Shown one piece after another: positions 34,501 to 42,562 of a stretch of DNA of 64,000 nt. How positions within the stretch are numbered: position 1 is the stretch's first letter; each line of letters starts with the position of its first letter. Both the position numbers and the translations under genes were made by a program. The notes beneath the pieces were generated by a model. It searched no databases. It saw only the letters and a program-made list of their open reading frames with translations, and was not told the DNA's origin. Source of the DNA: DASUPK01 sp963843085 (GTDB lineage: Bacteria; Actinomycetota; Thermoleophilia; Solirubrobacterales; 70-9); contig CAWJJG010000001.1 of NCBI GenBank assembly GCA_963843085.1, forward strand, positions 186,001-250,000. The letters are read 5' to 3'.

Positions 34501-35208
34501 TTACTTCTTGCGGCTGGCCGAGCTCTTGCTCTTGCTCGAGCCGGACTTCTTCTTGGCCGAGGTGGAGCGTGAGCTCGATGACTTCGTCTTTGCTTTCGGC
34601 TTCGAAGCGGACTGCGCGGCCGGCTTCTTCGCCGTCGCGCGCTTCGTAGTCGTCGAGCCGCTCGAGCGCAAGCCGCTGCTCGCCGGGACTGCGGCCGGTG
34701 GCGGCACCGGCGTCGCCGCCGGAGCGCTTGCCGAAGCCGCCCGGGTGCGACCACCCGCAACGGCGACCAGCGGCTCGAATCCATCCTCGCCGAGCGCCAT
34801 CAGGGCGCCCGCGGTGACGGCGATCGCCGCCGCCAGGCCGAGGAACACGCCGATCTTCAGAGTCGGCGAGCCGGCGAACATCCGCCACAGGATCAGCAGC
34901 ACCGCCAGCGCGCCCAGCAGGGCCGTGACCGCGCCACGCCGCAGCGGGATGTTCACCCGCTGGCCGGCGGCGGCAAGATACGCCAGCGCGATCCCCGAGA
35001 CGCCCGACAGGATGATCAGGAACCCCGGCAGGTCGACGAGAGCATCCCAACCGCTGATGCCCGGGTGCGAGAGGGTCGCGGTCCCGTTGACCAGGCTGCC
35101 GCTCACCTCCGCGCCTCCGCCGAACCAGTCGAAGAACAGGAACACGAACAGGGCAACGCCGCCTATTCCGGCGACGATCTCCCCCGTGCGCAACCGTGAT
35201 GAGTCCAA
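34501..35208 (-). CDS. Four-helix membrane protein, tandem paralogue 1, with histone-H1-like basic tail
   Basis: Residues 1-145 have the same four-helix pattern as the three following genes (opening MDSSRLRTGEIVAGIGGVAL, FFDWFGG at the end of helix 1, LKIGVFLGLAAAIAVTAGAL in helix 4). Residues 150-235 form a long Ala/Pro then Lys/Ser/Thr-rich tail, with runs such as AKKPAAQSASKPKAKTKSS, very like the tails of bacterial H1-like proteins. It could bind nucleic acid or acidic polymers at the inner membrane face; this is inference. The start is TTG with GGAGG upstream. First gene of the array. Confidence 0.75.
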   Translation of the reverse strand: MDSSRLRTGEIVAGIGGVALFVFLFFDWFGGGAEVSGSLVNGTATLSHPGISGWDALVDLPGFLIILSGVSGIALAYLAAAGQRVNIPLRRGAVTALLGALAVLLILWRMFAGSPTLKIGVFLGLAAAIAVTAGALMALGEDGFEPLVAVAGGRTRAASASAPAATPVPPPAAVPASSGLRSSGSTTTKRATAKKPAAQSASKPKAKTKSSSSRSTSAKKKSGSSKSKSSASRKK

Positions 35209-35255
35209 AGGTCAGCCTCCGTCGATGGATTTGACGGGGGGATTCAAGCAGGCTA

Positions 35256-35273
35256 AGCGGCCACCAGGCCGCT
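35256..35273 (-). terminator. Hairpin between folD and the membrane paralogue array
   Basis: AGCGGCC and GGCCGCT pair perfectly around a 4-nt loop, about 35 bp after the folD stop. There is no U tract. It sits in the 99-bp gap that otherwise shows only the GGAGG of the next gene. Confidence 0.5.
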
Positions 35274-35307
35274 GATTTCAGGAGCTCAGGGCGGAGCCCG
35301 GAGCGAC

Positions 35308-36186
35308 TTACGACGGGCGGCCACTTGTGGCCGCGACTTGATGGCGAAGCCGACCGGCTTCCACCGTGTTGGACAGCAGCATCGCGATCGTCATCGGGCC
35401 GACTCCGCCCGGAACGGGAGTGATCGCCCCCGCCACCTCGACCGCGGCGTCGAAGTCCACGTCGCCGACCAGGCCGTCATCGGTGCGATTTGTTCCGACG
35501 TCGATCACGGTGGATCCCGGCCGGATCATGTCCCCGGTGACCAGCTTCGGCTGACCGGCCGCCGCGATCAGGATCTCCGCCCGCCTGCAGACCTCCCCGA
35601 GATCGCGAGTTCGGCTGTGGCAGATGGTCGGCGTCGCGTTGGCGCCGAGCAACAGCGAGAAGACCGGGCGGCCCACCAGGTTGGAGCGGCCGACGATCAC
35701 CGCCTCCTTCCCGGACGGATCGACGCCCGCCGAGGCGAGCAGCTCCATGATCCCTCGGGGCGTGCACGGCACCAGCCCCGGCTCGCCGCGGGCGAGGCGG
35801 CCGGCACTGATCGGGGTGAGCCCGTCCACGTCCTTGTCCGGGTCCAGCGAGTTGACGATCGCCGCGGAGTCGATCTGATCGGGAAGTGGCAGCTGGACGA
35901 GGATGCCGTCGACCTCGTCCGAGGTGTTGAGCTCGCGGACCAGTTCGAGCAGGTCGTCCTGCGAGATCGACCTGACCGGCTCGTGGTGGATCGACCGAAT
36001 CCCGACCTCCTCGCAGGCCTCGCGCTTGCGGCGGACGTAGATCGCGGACGCGGGGTCATCGCCGACCAGCACCGTCGCCAGTCCGGGCGGGCGGCCGAGC
36101 CGGCCCGAGAGCTCCTCGACCTCGCCGCGGACTCTCTCCCGCACCGTGGCGGCCACAGCCTTGCCGTCGATCACGGTGGCGGCCAT
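35308..36186 (-). CDS. folD: Methylenetetrahydrofolate dehydrogenase / methenyltetrahydrofolate cyclohydrolase
   Basis: This bifunctional enzyme interconverts one-carbon folates with NADP. The 292-residue protein has the YVRRKREACEEVG-type catalytic Tyr/Lys segment (here YIRRKREA, wording differs by one residue at most), VQLPLPDQID (about residue 98), VIVGRSNLVGRPV for nucleotide binding (about residue 165), and the C-terminal TPVPGGVGPMTIAML. The ATG overlaps the pcrA stop by one base (TGATG), so it is translated after pcrA. Confidence 0.96.
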   Translation of the reverse strand: MAATVIDGKAVAATVRERVRGEVEELSGRLGRPPGLATVLVGDDPASAIYVRRKREACEEVGIRSIHHEPVRSISQDDLLELVRELNTSDEVDGILVQLPLPDQIDSAAIVNSLDPDKDVDGLTPISAGRLARGEPGLVPCTPRGIMELLASAGVDPSGKEAVIVGRSNLVGRPVFSLLLGANATPTICHSRTRDLGEVCRRAEILIAAAGQPKLVTGDMIRPGSTVIDVGTNRTDDGLVGDVDFDAAVEVAGAITPVPGGVGPMTIAMLLSNTVEAGRLRHQVAATSGRPS

Positions 36187-38444
36187 CAGCTGATGCGAGG
36201 GTCCCCGTAAGGGGAACCCGTCTTGTGTTTGAGGGGTGCGTAGTCGGCCATCAGCTTGCGCTCGGCACCATCGCCGGCGAAGCGGACGACGATCACGCCG
36301 CCGGGCTCCACCGCCGTCACCACCCCGTCGCCGAAGCTCGCGTGGACGATGTCGTCGCCGGTGGCGAAGGAGAGCGAGGGGTCGGCCTTCGGAGCCGGTG
36401 CGCTCGTCCCGCCGAGGGCCCAGCCCGTCATCGCCTGCTCCTGGGTCCCCTCCCGCTCGACAAGCCCCTCGGGCAGCTCCGACAGGAAACGGGACGGGAA
36501 GCCGGTCTCCCTCCCGCCGAAGAGGCGCCGGCTGCGGGCGTGCGTCATCCAGAGCCGCTTGCGCGCCCGGGTGATGCCGACGTACGCAAGGCGTCGCTCC
36601 TCCTCCTCGTTCCCCTCTTCGAGAGAGCGGGAGTGTGGGAAGACGCCCTCCTCACAGCCGATCACGAAGACGGCGTCGTACTCGAGGCCCTTGGCGTTGT
36701 GCAGGGTCATCAGCGTGACCTTGGACTCGTCGCGGGTCATGTCGTCCTGGTCGGTGTAGAGCGAGATCGCCTGCAGGAATTCGTCGAGCGCAGCGATGTC
36801 CGAGGGCCCCTCCAACTGGCGATTGGCGTCGAACTCGGCCGCGACCCCGACCAGCTCCTCGAGGTTCTCGATTCGCCCCTCCGCCTCGATCGTGCGCTCG
36901 GCGCGCAGGGCGTCAAGGTAGCCGGAGCGCTCCAAGATCGCCCTGAGGAGGTCGGCGACGGGAGCGTTCTCGAACTCGGCCCGCAGCTCCCCGACCAGCT
37001 CGGTGAAGCGGCCGATGGACTTGATCGCCGCCCCGGAGAGCCCCGGGACCGCCTCGGGCTCGAGCGCCACCTCCCAGATGGTCCGGCCGGTCGTGTTCGC
37101 GTGATTGAGCAGGCGACCCTGGCTGGTGTTGCCGATCCCGCGTCGGGGCGAGTTGATCACCCGGGAGAAGCTCACCTCGTCGGCCGGGTTGACGAGCAGC
37201 TGGAGGTACGCGATGGCGTCCTTGATCTCCGCGCGCTCGTAGAACTTCGTCCCGCCGATCACCTGGTATGGCAGCTCGTAGCGGACCAGGATGTCCTCCA
37301 GGACTCGGCTGTGCGCGTTGGTCCTGTAGAAGACCGCGACCTCGTCGCGCGAGAGCCCCTCCTTGTCCGTCAGCTCCTCGATCTCGCCGGCGACGAAACG
37401 GGCCTCGGCGTGCTCGTCCTCGAGCTCCGCGACGTGGATCTTCTCGCCCTTGCCGAGGTCGGTCCAGAGGTGCTTGTCGAGGCCCCCGCTGTTGTGGGAG
37501 ATCACCGCGTTCGCGGCCTCCAGGATGGTCTCGGTCGAGCGATAGTTCTGCTCCAGCTTCACCACGTGAGCGTCGGGAAAGTCCTTCTCGAACTCGAGGA
37601 TGTTCCGCACGTCAGCCCCGCGGAAGCCGTAGATGGCCTGCGAGTCGTCGCCGACGACCGAGAGGTTCCCCTCCTCGCCCGCCAGGAGCTGCAGCAGCCG
37701 GTACTGGGCCGGATTCGTGTCCTGGTACTCGTCGACCAGGATCCAGCGGAACCGCTCGCGATAGCGCTTGCGGACGTCCTCGAAGAGCTCCAGCACGTTG
37801 ACGGTCCGCATCAGCAGGTCGTCGAAGTCCATCGAGTTGGCGTCGAGCATCCGCCGCTCGTAGAGCCGATAGGCCTGGCCGACAAGATCCTCGAACACTC
37901 CGCCCAGCTGCTCCTGATAGCTCTCGGCGTCGATCAGCTGGTTCTTCGCGTCGGAGATCCGGGCGCGAATGGCGCGCGGCGGGTAGCGCTTGGTGTCCAC
38001 CTCGAGCTCCTCGAGGCAGCGCTTCAGCATCCGCAGCGAGTCGGCCTCGTCGTAGATCGTGAACTTGCTCGTGTAGCCGAGGCGCTCCGCCTCGATGCGG
38101 AGCAGCCGCGCGCAGGCCGCGTGGAACGTCATCACCCACATCCGGCGGGAGACCCCGCCGACCAGCGCCGAGACGCGGTCGCGCATCTCGTTGGCCGCCT
38201 TGTTCGTGAAGGTGATGGCCAGGATCTGGTTCGGGTGCGCGCGGCCGGTGGCGAGCAGCCAGGCCACCCGATGGGTCAGGGCCCGGGTCTTGCCCGAGCC
38301 CGCCCCCGCCAGGATCAGCAGGGGCCCCTCGCCGAAGGTGACGGCCTCCCGCTGGGGGCCGTTCAACCCCGCCAGCAGGCGCTCGACCTGGTCCGCGCCC
38401 ACTTCGACGGGCGCAACCTTCAATTCCTCTCGTCCGGGGGCCAC
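36186..38444 (-). CDS. pcrA: ATP-dependent DNA helicase of the UvrD/PcrA family
   Basis: An SF1A 3'-5' helicase (752 residues). Motifs in order: Q-motif LNGPQREAV, Walker A LAGAGSGKT (about residue 48), ITFTNKAANEMR, motif II VDEYQDTNPAQ (about residue 235), VGDDSQAIYGFRGA, LEQNYRSTETIL, TLHNAKGLEYDAVFV and VGITRARKRLW. The C-terminal 80 residues hold the tudor-like end with VRFAGDGAERKLM, as in PcrA. The start is GTG with TATGCT 6 nt upstream. Followed by folD. Confidence 0.95.
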   Translation of the reverse strand: MAPGREELKVAPVEVGADQVERLLAGLNGPQREAVTFGEGPLLILAGAGSGKTRALTHRVAWLLATGRAHPNQILAITFTNKAANEMRDRVSALVGGVSRRMWVMTFHAACARLLRIEAERLGYTSKFTIYDEADSLRMLKRCLEELEVDTKRYPPRAIRARISDAKNQLIDAESYQEQLGGVFEDLVGQAYRLYERRMLDANSMDFDDLLMRTVNVLELFEDVRKRYRERFRWILVDEYQDTNPAQYRLLQLLAGEEGNLSVVGDDSQAIYGFRGADVRNILEFEKDFPDAHVVKLEQNYRSTETILEAANAVISHNSGGLDKHLWTDLGKGEKIHVAELEDEHAEARFVAGEIEELTDKEGLSRDEVAVFYRTNAHSRVLEDILVRYELPYQVIGGTKFYERAEIKDAIAYLQLLVNPADEVSFSRVINSPRRGIGNTSQGRLLNHANTTGRTIWEVALEPEAVPGLSGAAIKSIGRFTELVGELRAEFENAPVADLLRAILERSGYLDALRAERTIEAEGRIENLEELVGVAAEFDANRQLEGPSDIAALDEFLQAISLYTDQDDMTRDESKVTLMTLHNAKGLEYDAVFVIGCEEGVFPHSRSLEEGNEEEERRLAYVGITRARKRLWMTHARSRRLFGGRETGFPSRFLSELPEGLVEREGTQEQAMTGWALGGTSAPAPKADPSLSFATGDDIVHASFGDGVVTAVEPGGVIVVRFAGDGAERKLMADYAPLKHKTGSPYGDPRIS

Positions 38445-38450
38445 GGGCCA

Positions 38451-38456
38451 AGCATA
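38451..38456 (-). promoter_or_regulatory. -10 element TATGCT of pcrA-folD (leaderless)
   Basis: TATGCT ends 6 nt before the GTG at 38444. Confidence 0.45.
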
Positions 38457-38473
38457 GGCCCGGCCCCCGCCGG

Positions 38474-39211
38474 CTAACCGCCGGCCGAGCTCGGGCCCTT
38501 CTTGGGTCGCAGCTCGGTTACGTCTGCCTCCCGGGGCTCCTCCCCGGTGGCGTCGGCGAGGCGCTTCTCGAGCTGCGCGATCCGCTCGGAGAGCTCCTTC
38601 ATCGCCTCCGCGATGGGATCGGGCAGATGGATCCAGTCCGTGTCGGGGCCTTCGACCGGCCTCCCCTCCACGCGGACGGGGTGACCCGGGTTGCCGACCA
38701 CCGTCGTCTGCGCAGGGACGTCCTCGATCACGACCGTGTTGGCCCCGACCTTCGCATTCCGCCCCACGGTCACCGGGCCGAGCAGCTTCGCCCCCGAGCC
38801 GACCGTCACGTCGTCGTCGAGCGTCGGATGGCGCTTTCCCCGCGCGAAGCCCGTGCCCCCGAGGGTCACCCCCTGGTAGAGCGTGACCCGGTTCCCGATC
38901 TCGGCCGTCTCGCCGATCACCACGCCGGAGCCGTGGTCGATGAAGAAGTCCGAGCCGATCCTGGCCGCGGGATGGATCTCGATGCCTGTGAACGCGCGGC
39001 TCGTGTACGCGATGGTCCGCGGCACGAGAGGCACCTCGGACTCCCAGAGCGCGTGCGCGACCCGGTGGGCGAGCAGCGCCTGGACCCCCGCCCAGCCGGT
39101 GAGGATCTCCAGCGTCCCGATCCCGCGGGCGGCGGGATCGCGCTCGCGCGCGGAGGCGACGTCGGCGGAGACCTCCTTGAGGACCCGCCTCATGGTTCCA
39201 AGGCCGAGCAC
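38474..39211 (-). CDS. cysE: Serine O-acetyltransferase
   Basis: Makes O-acetylserine from serine and acetyl-CoA. The protein has an N-terminal helical region and a left-handed beta-helix of hexapeptide repeats (from GIEIHPAARIGSDFFIDHGS, about residue 79, to VGANTVVIEDVP). The catalytic His is in DHGSGVVIGE. The C-terminus has an unusual extra 70 residues with a coiled-coil (MKELSERIAQLEKRLADAT). The GTG at 39211 is favoured by TAAGCT 7 nt upstream; ATG 39193 is an alternative. Downstream of cysK on the same strand. Confidence 0.93.
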   Translation of the reverse strand: MLGLGTMRRVLKEVSADVASARERDPAARGIGTLEILTGWAGVQALLAHRVAHALWESEVPLVPRTIAYTSRAFTGIEIHPAARIGSDFFIDHGSGVVIGETAEIGNRVTLYQGVTLGGTGFARGKRHPTLDDDVTVGSGAKLLGPVTVGRNAKVGANTVVIEDVPAQTTVVGNPGHPVRVEGRPVEGPDTDWIHLPDPIAEAMKELSERIAQLEKRLADATGEEPREADVTELRPKKGPSSAGG

Positions 39212-39218
39212 GCCCAGA

Positions 39219-39224
39219 AGCTTA
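39219..39224 (-). promoter_or_regulatory. -10 element TAAGCT of cysE (leaderless)
   Basis: TAAGCT ends 7 nt before the GTG at 39211, in the 30-bp gap after cysK. Confidence 0.4.
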
Positions 39225-39241
39225 GGGTGGCGAGGCCGCTT

Positions 39242-40195
39242 CTACGGGGCGAAAAACGGCAGCGACATGTATCGCTCGCCCGAGTCCGGCACGATCACCA
39301 CGATCCGCTTGCCCGCCATCTCCTCGCGGGCGGCGAGATCGAGCGCGGCCCGCACGGCGGCGCCCGCAGAGATGCCGATCAGCAGGCCCTCGCGCTGGGC
39401 CGAAGCGCGAGCCGTGTCGAGGGCGTCCTCGTCGCTGACACCGACGATCTCGTTGATCACGTCGCGGTCGAGCACGTCCGGGACGAAGCCGGCGCCGATT
39501 CCCTGGATCTTGTGGGCGCCGGGCAGGCCGCCCGAGAGGACGGGCGATGAGGCCGGCTCGACCCCGACGATCCGGATGCCGGGGCGGCGCTCCTTCAGCA
39601 CCTGGCCGACTCCCGTGATCGTCCCGCCGGTGCCCACCCCCGCGACGAAGGCATCGACCCCGCCGTCGAGGTCGCGCCAGATCTCCTCGGCCGTCGTGCG
39701 GCGGTGGATCTCGGGGTTGGCCGGATTCGAGAACTGCTGAGGGATGAAGCCGTCATGCTCGGCAGCGAGCTTGTTGGCCAGCTCCACCGCCTCGTTCATG
39801 CCGCCCAGCGAGGGCGTCTCGTGGACCTCGGCGCCGTAGGTGCGGAGCAGCGCGGTCCGCTCCCGGCTCATGCCCTCGGGAAGCGTGAGGATCAGGCGGT
39901 AGTCACGCGCGGCCGCGACCAGCGCCAGGGCGATCCCGGTGTTGCCGCTGGTCGGCTCGATGATCACGGAGCGGCCAGGCTCGAGAAGCCCGTCGCGCTC
40001 GGCGGCATCGATCATCGCCACGCCGATCCGGTCCTTGACCGAGCCCCCCGGATTGAAGAACTCAAGCTTGGCGACGACCTCGCCAGGCAGATCGGCGCCG
40101 AGACGCGGGAGCGCCACCAAAGGCGTGTTGCCGACGACGGCGGAGCTCTCGGCTCCGACCCGCAGCGTCGTGGATGTCCCGTTCGACCCGGCCAT
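39242..40195 (-). CDS. cysK: Cysteine synthase (O-acetylserine sulfhydrylase)
   Basis: A PLP enzyme of 317 residues that makes cysteine from O-acetylserine and sulfide. It has GNTPLVALPRLG, the PLP lysine in FFNPGGSVKDRIGVAMI (about residue 52), the substrate loop PTSGNTGIALALVA (about residue 81) and the phosphate-binding GTGGTITG (about residue 187). With cysE 30 bp downstream it forms the cysteine synthesis pair, and the upstream Rrf2-type regulator is a natural candidate to control it. Confidence 0.96.
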   Translation of the reverse strand: MAGSNGTSTTLRVGAESSAVVGNTPLVALPRLGADLPGEVVAKLEFFNPGGSVKDRIGVAMIDAAERDGLLEPGRSVIIEPTSGNTGIALALVAAARDYRLILTLPEGMSRERTALLRTYGAEVHETPSLGGMNEAVELANKLAAEHDGFIPQQFSNPANPEIHRRTTAEEIWRDLDGGVDAFVAGVGTGGTITGVGQVLKERRPGIRIVGVEPASSPVLSGGLPGAHKIQGIGAGFVPDVLDRDVINEIVGVSDEDALDTARASAQREGLLIGISAGAAVRAALDLAAREEMAGKRIVVIVPDSGERYMSLPFFAP

Positions 40196-40201
40196 TGAAC
40201 A

Positions 40202-40207
40202 AAACTA
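40202..40207 (-). promoter_or_regulatory. -10 element TAGTTT of cysK (leaderless)
   Basis: TAGTTT ends 6 nt before the ATG at 40195. The promoter lies between cysK and the decayed SnoaL-like gene. Confidence 0.45.
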
Positions 40208-40245
40208 GCGGAACCGGGTCAGGTATCGGGGGTTTCCGCTCCCGT

Positions 40246-40519
40246 CTAGTCCTCGAGCCCCGCGTCCGTCGGGGCCTGCCCGTGGGAGAGCTGGTTGGTC
40301 ACCTTCGCCACCTCGCCGTCCCGCAGCTCCAGATCCAGCCGAGCTCCTGATCGATCGAGCTGACCTCCCGCTCGAGGCGCCCGCTGCCCAGGACGAGGAT
40401 GCGGCCGTCGGCGAGCTCCCCGTACTCGCCGGGAAGTGACAACCCCAACGCCGCGCCCCGCGACCTCAGCCATGTCGTCCATCCACTGCCTGACGCTGCC
40501 CTCGTAGTCGCAGGTGCCC
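40246..40519 (-). pseudogene. SnoaL-like gene fragment fused to an rrf2 3'-end copy
   Basis: In one frame GTCDYEGSVRQWMDDMAEV resembles the middle of a SnoaL-like domain. In another, YGELADGRILVLGSGRLERE and SSIDQELGWIW continue it; in a third, LELRDGEVAKVTNQLSHGQA and AGLED complete it to the stop at 40246-40248. At least two frame changes are needed, and the N-terminal third of the domain is missing. Directly upstream lies a copy of the last 58 bp of the rrf2 coding region, so the join is a recombination scar. Confidence 0.65.
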
Positions 40520-40536
40520 GTGAGGAAGCCGGTCGG

Positions 40537-40594
40537 ATGTGGTACGTCCCGGCGCCGGCATCCTCGGCCTCGCGGCGGGCGATGTCGCCGATCG
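40537..40594. repeat. 58-bp direct repeat, left copy (rrf2 3'-end duplicate)
   Basis: 56 of 58 bases match 42567-42624, the end of the intact rrf2 gene. On the minus strand it encodes the rrf2 tail (DIARREAEDAGAGTYHI) but without its stop codon, and the frame runs on into the SnoaL-like remnant. With the right copy it brackets the glycosyltransferase-deacetylase pair. Confidence 0.9.
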
Positions 40595-40769
40595 GAGGTC
40601 TCCCGGGACCCACCGGCAGGTCCGCGCCACCGCGCCGGATCCACCGCCCGTTGCTGGGATCGCTGCCCCGGCCCCGGCGGTCGACCGACGGCGACCCTGC
40701 CGGTTCCCCAGGTATGCGGACTCCGACGCATGGCAGGGGCCATGGCGTTTGTGTCTAATTCTCGATTGG
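40595..40769. other. Non-coding stretch between the left repeat and the glycosyltransferase gene
   Basis: About 175 bp without a convincing reading frame on either strand. Its last part (TCTAATTCTCGATTGG before the ATG) is AT-richer and may hold the promoter of the two-gene cassette; TCTAAT or TAATTC could act as -10. Confidence 0.4.
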
Positions 40770-41765
40770 ATGATCCGCACGATCTCAGTCCTGGCCCCGT
40801 TGAAGAACGAGGCCTCGAACGTCGATGGCTTCGTGCACGACATCGCGGCCCAAGACTTCGACGGTGACGTCGAGGTGCTGGTCGCTGATGGGAACTCCCA
40901 GGACGGCTCGGCCGAACGATTGACCGCCGCCGCCAAAGGCGCAGGCCTGAACCTGCGCGTGCTCAAGAACCCGGCCGGCTTGGTGTCGCACGGCCTGAAT
41001 GCATGCATTCGCGAGGCGCGCGGCGACCTGCTCGTGCGACTCGACTGCCACTCGCGTTACCCGAGCGACTACTTGCGCCGCTGTGCAGAGGTTTCAGATC
41101 AGACCGGGGCGTGGAACGTTGGCGGGCGACTCGTACCAACCGGCACCACGCCCGCCGAGCGCGCCGTTGCCTGTGCAATGGACAGTCCCTTTGGCGGAAT
41201 CGGCTGGACCCGCGTCGCCGAATCCTCCGGACCGGTCGAGACGGACACAGTCACCTTCGGGGCCTTCCGTCCCGAAGCTTTCAAGCACGCCGGGCTCTTC
41301 GACGAGACACTCGTCCGTAACCAGGACGACGAATTCAACGTTCGCCTACGTCGTGCCGGCGGGCACGTCCTGCTCGATCCTGACATCACCGTGAGGTACC
41401 GGCCGCGCGGCTCGCTCGCCGCGGTCTGGCGCCAGTACTACGAGTATGGCCTGTGGAAGGTGCCCATCGCCCTCAAGCACCGACGCGTCCCCAGCATGCG
41501 CAGCCTTACACCGCTCGCCTTCGTCCTCGCGAACTTGATGTTGCTGGTGTTCCCCCGCTCTCCGCTGGCGAGACGCTTGCTGGCGGTTCAATGGGCCCTC
41601 TACGGCGTGGCGGGCGCCGTGTTCGGCGCCCGCACGGTGCGCAAGCACAACGAGTCGTGGAGCCTGATGCCGCGCGTCCTCGCCTCATTCCCCGTGTTCC
41701 ACTTGAGCTACGGCTTGGGCCAGACGGTCGGCTGGCTGCGAGCGCTCGGACGCTGCCTCCGATGA
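40770..41765 (+). CDS. Family 2 glycosyltransferase (ExoA-like)
   Basis: The 331-residue protein has a GT2 fold from residue 1: IRTISVLAPLKNEASNVDG, then VLVADGNSQDGSAERL, LLVRLDCHSRYPSDYLRRC with the metal-binding DCH in place of the usual DxD, and the acceptor-side NQDDEFNVRLRRAG (about residue 192). GSLAAVWRQYYEYGLWKV is typical of ExoA-like enzymes of exopolysaccharide synthesis. Two C-terminal helices anchor it to the membrane. The stop overlaps the deacetylase start (ATGA). The pair lies between direct repeats, which suggests gain by transfer. Confidence 0.85.
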   Translation: MIRTISVLAPLKNEASNVDGFVHDIAAQDFDGDVEVLVADGNSQDGSAERLTAAAKGAGLNLRVLKNPAGLVSHGLNACIREARGDLLVRLDCHSRYPSDYLRRCAEVSDQTGAWNVGGRLVPTGTTPAERAVACAMDSPFGGIGWTRVAESSGPVETDTVTFGAFRPEAFKHAGLFDETLVRNQDDEFNVRLRRAGGHVLLDPDITVRYRPRGSLAAVWRQYYEYGLWKVPIALKHRRVPSMRSLTPLAFVLANLMLLVFPRSPLARRLLAVQWALYGVAGAVFGARTVRKHNESWSLMPRVLASFPVFHLSYGLGQTVGWLRALGRCLR

Positions 41766-42532
41766 GGGCGCGAACGCTGATGTATCACGACCTCCTCGAC
41801 ACGGGCGGCGGCGTCGAGGACGGTGATTCAGACGTCTACTCGGTCACGCTAGAGGACTTCCGCGACCACCTAGATCGCATCGACCGGTCCGTCGGTTCGC
41901 CACCGCACAGAGCGGACACGCTTTCGGACGGTGCGGAGCCGTGGCTGATTACTTTCGACGATGGCGGCGCCAGCGGCCTGGTGGCAGGTGAGGAGCTTTC
42001 CCGGCGCTCGTGGCTCGGACACTTCTTCATCGCCACCGACGCGGTGGGTCGTCCCGGGTTCATGAAGTGGGACGAAATCCGGGCACTCGCCGGGATGGGC
42101 CACGTGATCGGGTCGCACTCCTGCAGCCATCCCGACCGGATGGCGGCCTGCAGCTGGGGGCAGTTACTCGACGAATGGTCGCGCAGCGCCGCCATCCTCG
42201 CCGAGGAGCTGGGAGCCCCAGTGTTGACCGCGAGCGTGCCTGGCGGCTTCTACTCAAAGGCAGTCGGCAGAGCGGCGGCCAAGGCCGGCTACACGACATT
42301 GTTTACCTCTCTGCCCAGCCAGAAGGTGGGTTCGATCGACGGGTGCGCCTTGATCGGCCGGTACGCGATCCGACGCGACACCCCCGCCGCCCAGGCGGCC
42401 GCGGCTGCTGCCGGAAGTGCCGCTCCGTGGGTTCGCCAGCGGGCCGCGTGGACCCTGCGAGGGGTCGCGAAGTCCTTGACTGGGCGACGCTACGAAACCA
42501 TCCGGCGTGCCCTGCTGGGCCGCCGCCGATAG
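41762..42532 (+). CDS. Polysaccharide deacetylase family protein (NodB-like)
   Basis: 256 residues with the carbohydrate esterase 4 motifs: TFDDGGASG (about residue 64, the first metal/catalytic Asp pair) and GSHSCSHPDRMA (about residue 119, the two His metal ligands), followed by VPGGFYSKAVGRAAAKAGY. It would remove N-acetyl groups from a sugar polymer. It starts within the stop of the upstream glycosyltransferase, so the two are translated together and likely act on the same glycan. The C-terminal 40 residues are very basic. No signal peptide is visible, so action on a lipid-linked precursor is possible. Confidence 0.85.
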   Translation: MRARTLMYHDLLDTGGGVEDGDSDVYSVTLEDFRDHLDRIDRSVGSPPHRADTLSDGAEPWLITFDDGGASGLVAGEELSRRSWLGHFFIATDAVGRPGFMKWDEIRALAGMGHVIGSHSCSHPDRMAACSWGQLLDEWSRSAAILAEELGAPVLTASVPGGFYSKAVGRAAAKAGYTTLFTSLPSQKVGSIDGCALIGRYAIRRDTPAAQAAAAAAGSAAPWVRQRAAWTLRGVAKSLTGRRYETIRRALLGRRR

Positions 42533-42562
42533 AAACGTCCGGTCAGCGATCACCGAACATTC

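Noticed and set aside
36225..38477. A 750-codon plus-strand frame opposite pcrA
   Set aside because: Antisense shadow of pcrA without family features.
40246..40743. A continuous 165-codon minus-strand frame over the left repeat taken as one gene
   Set aside because: It mixes shadow sequence with pieces of the SnoaL-like remnant in the wrong frames; the domain needs frame changes to be read.
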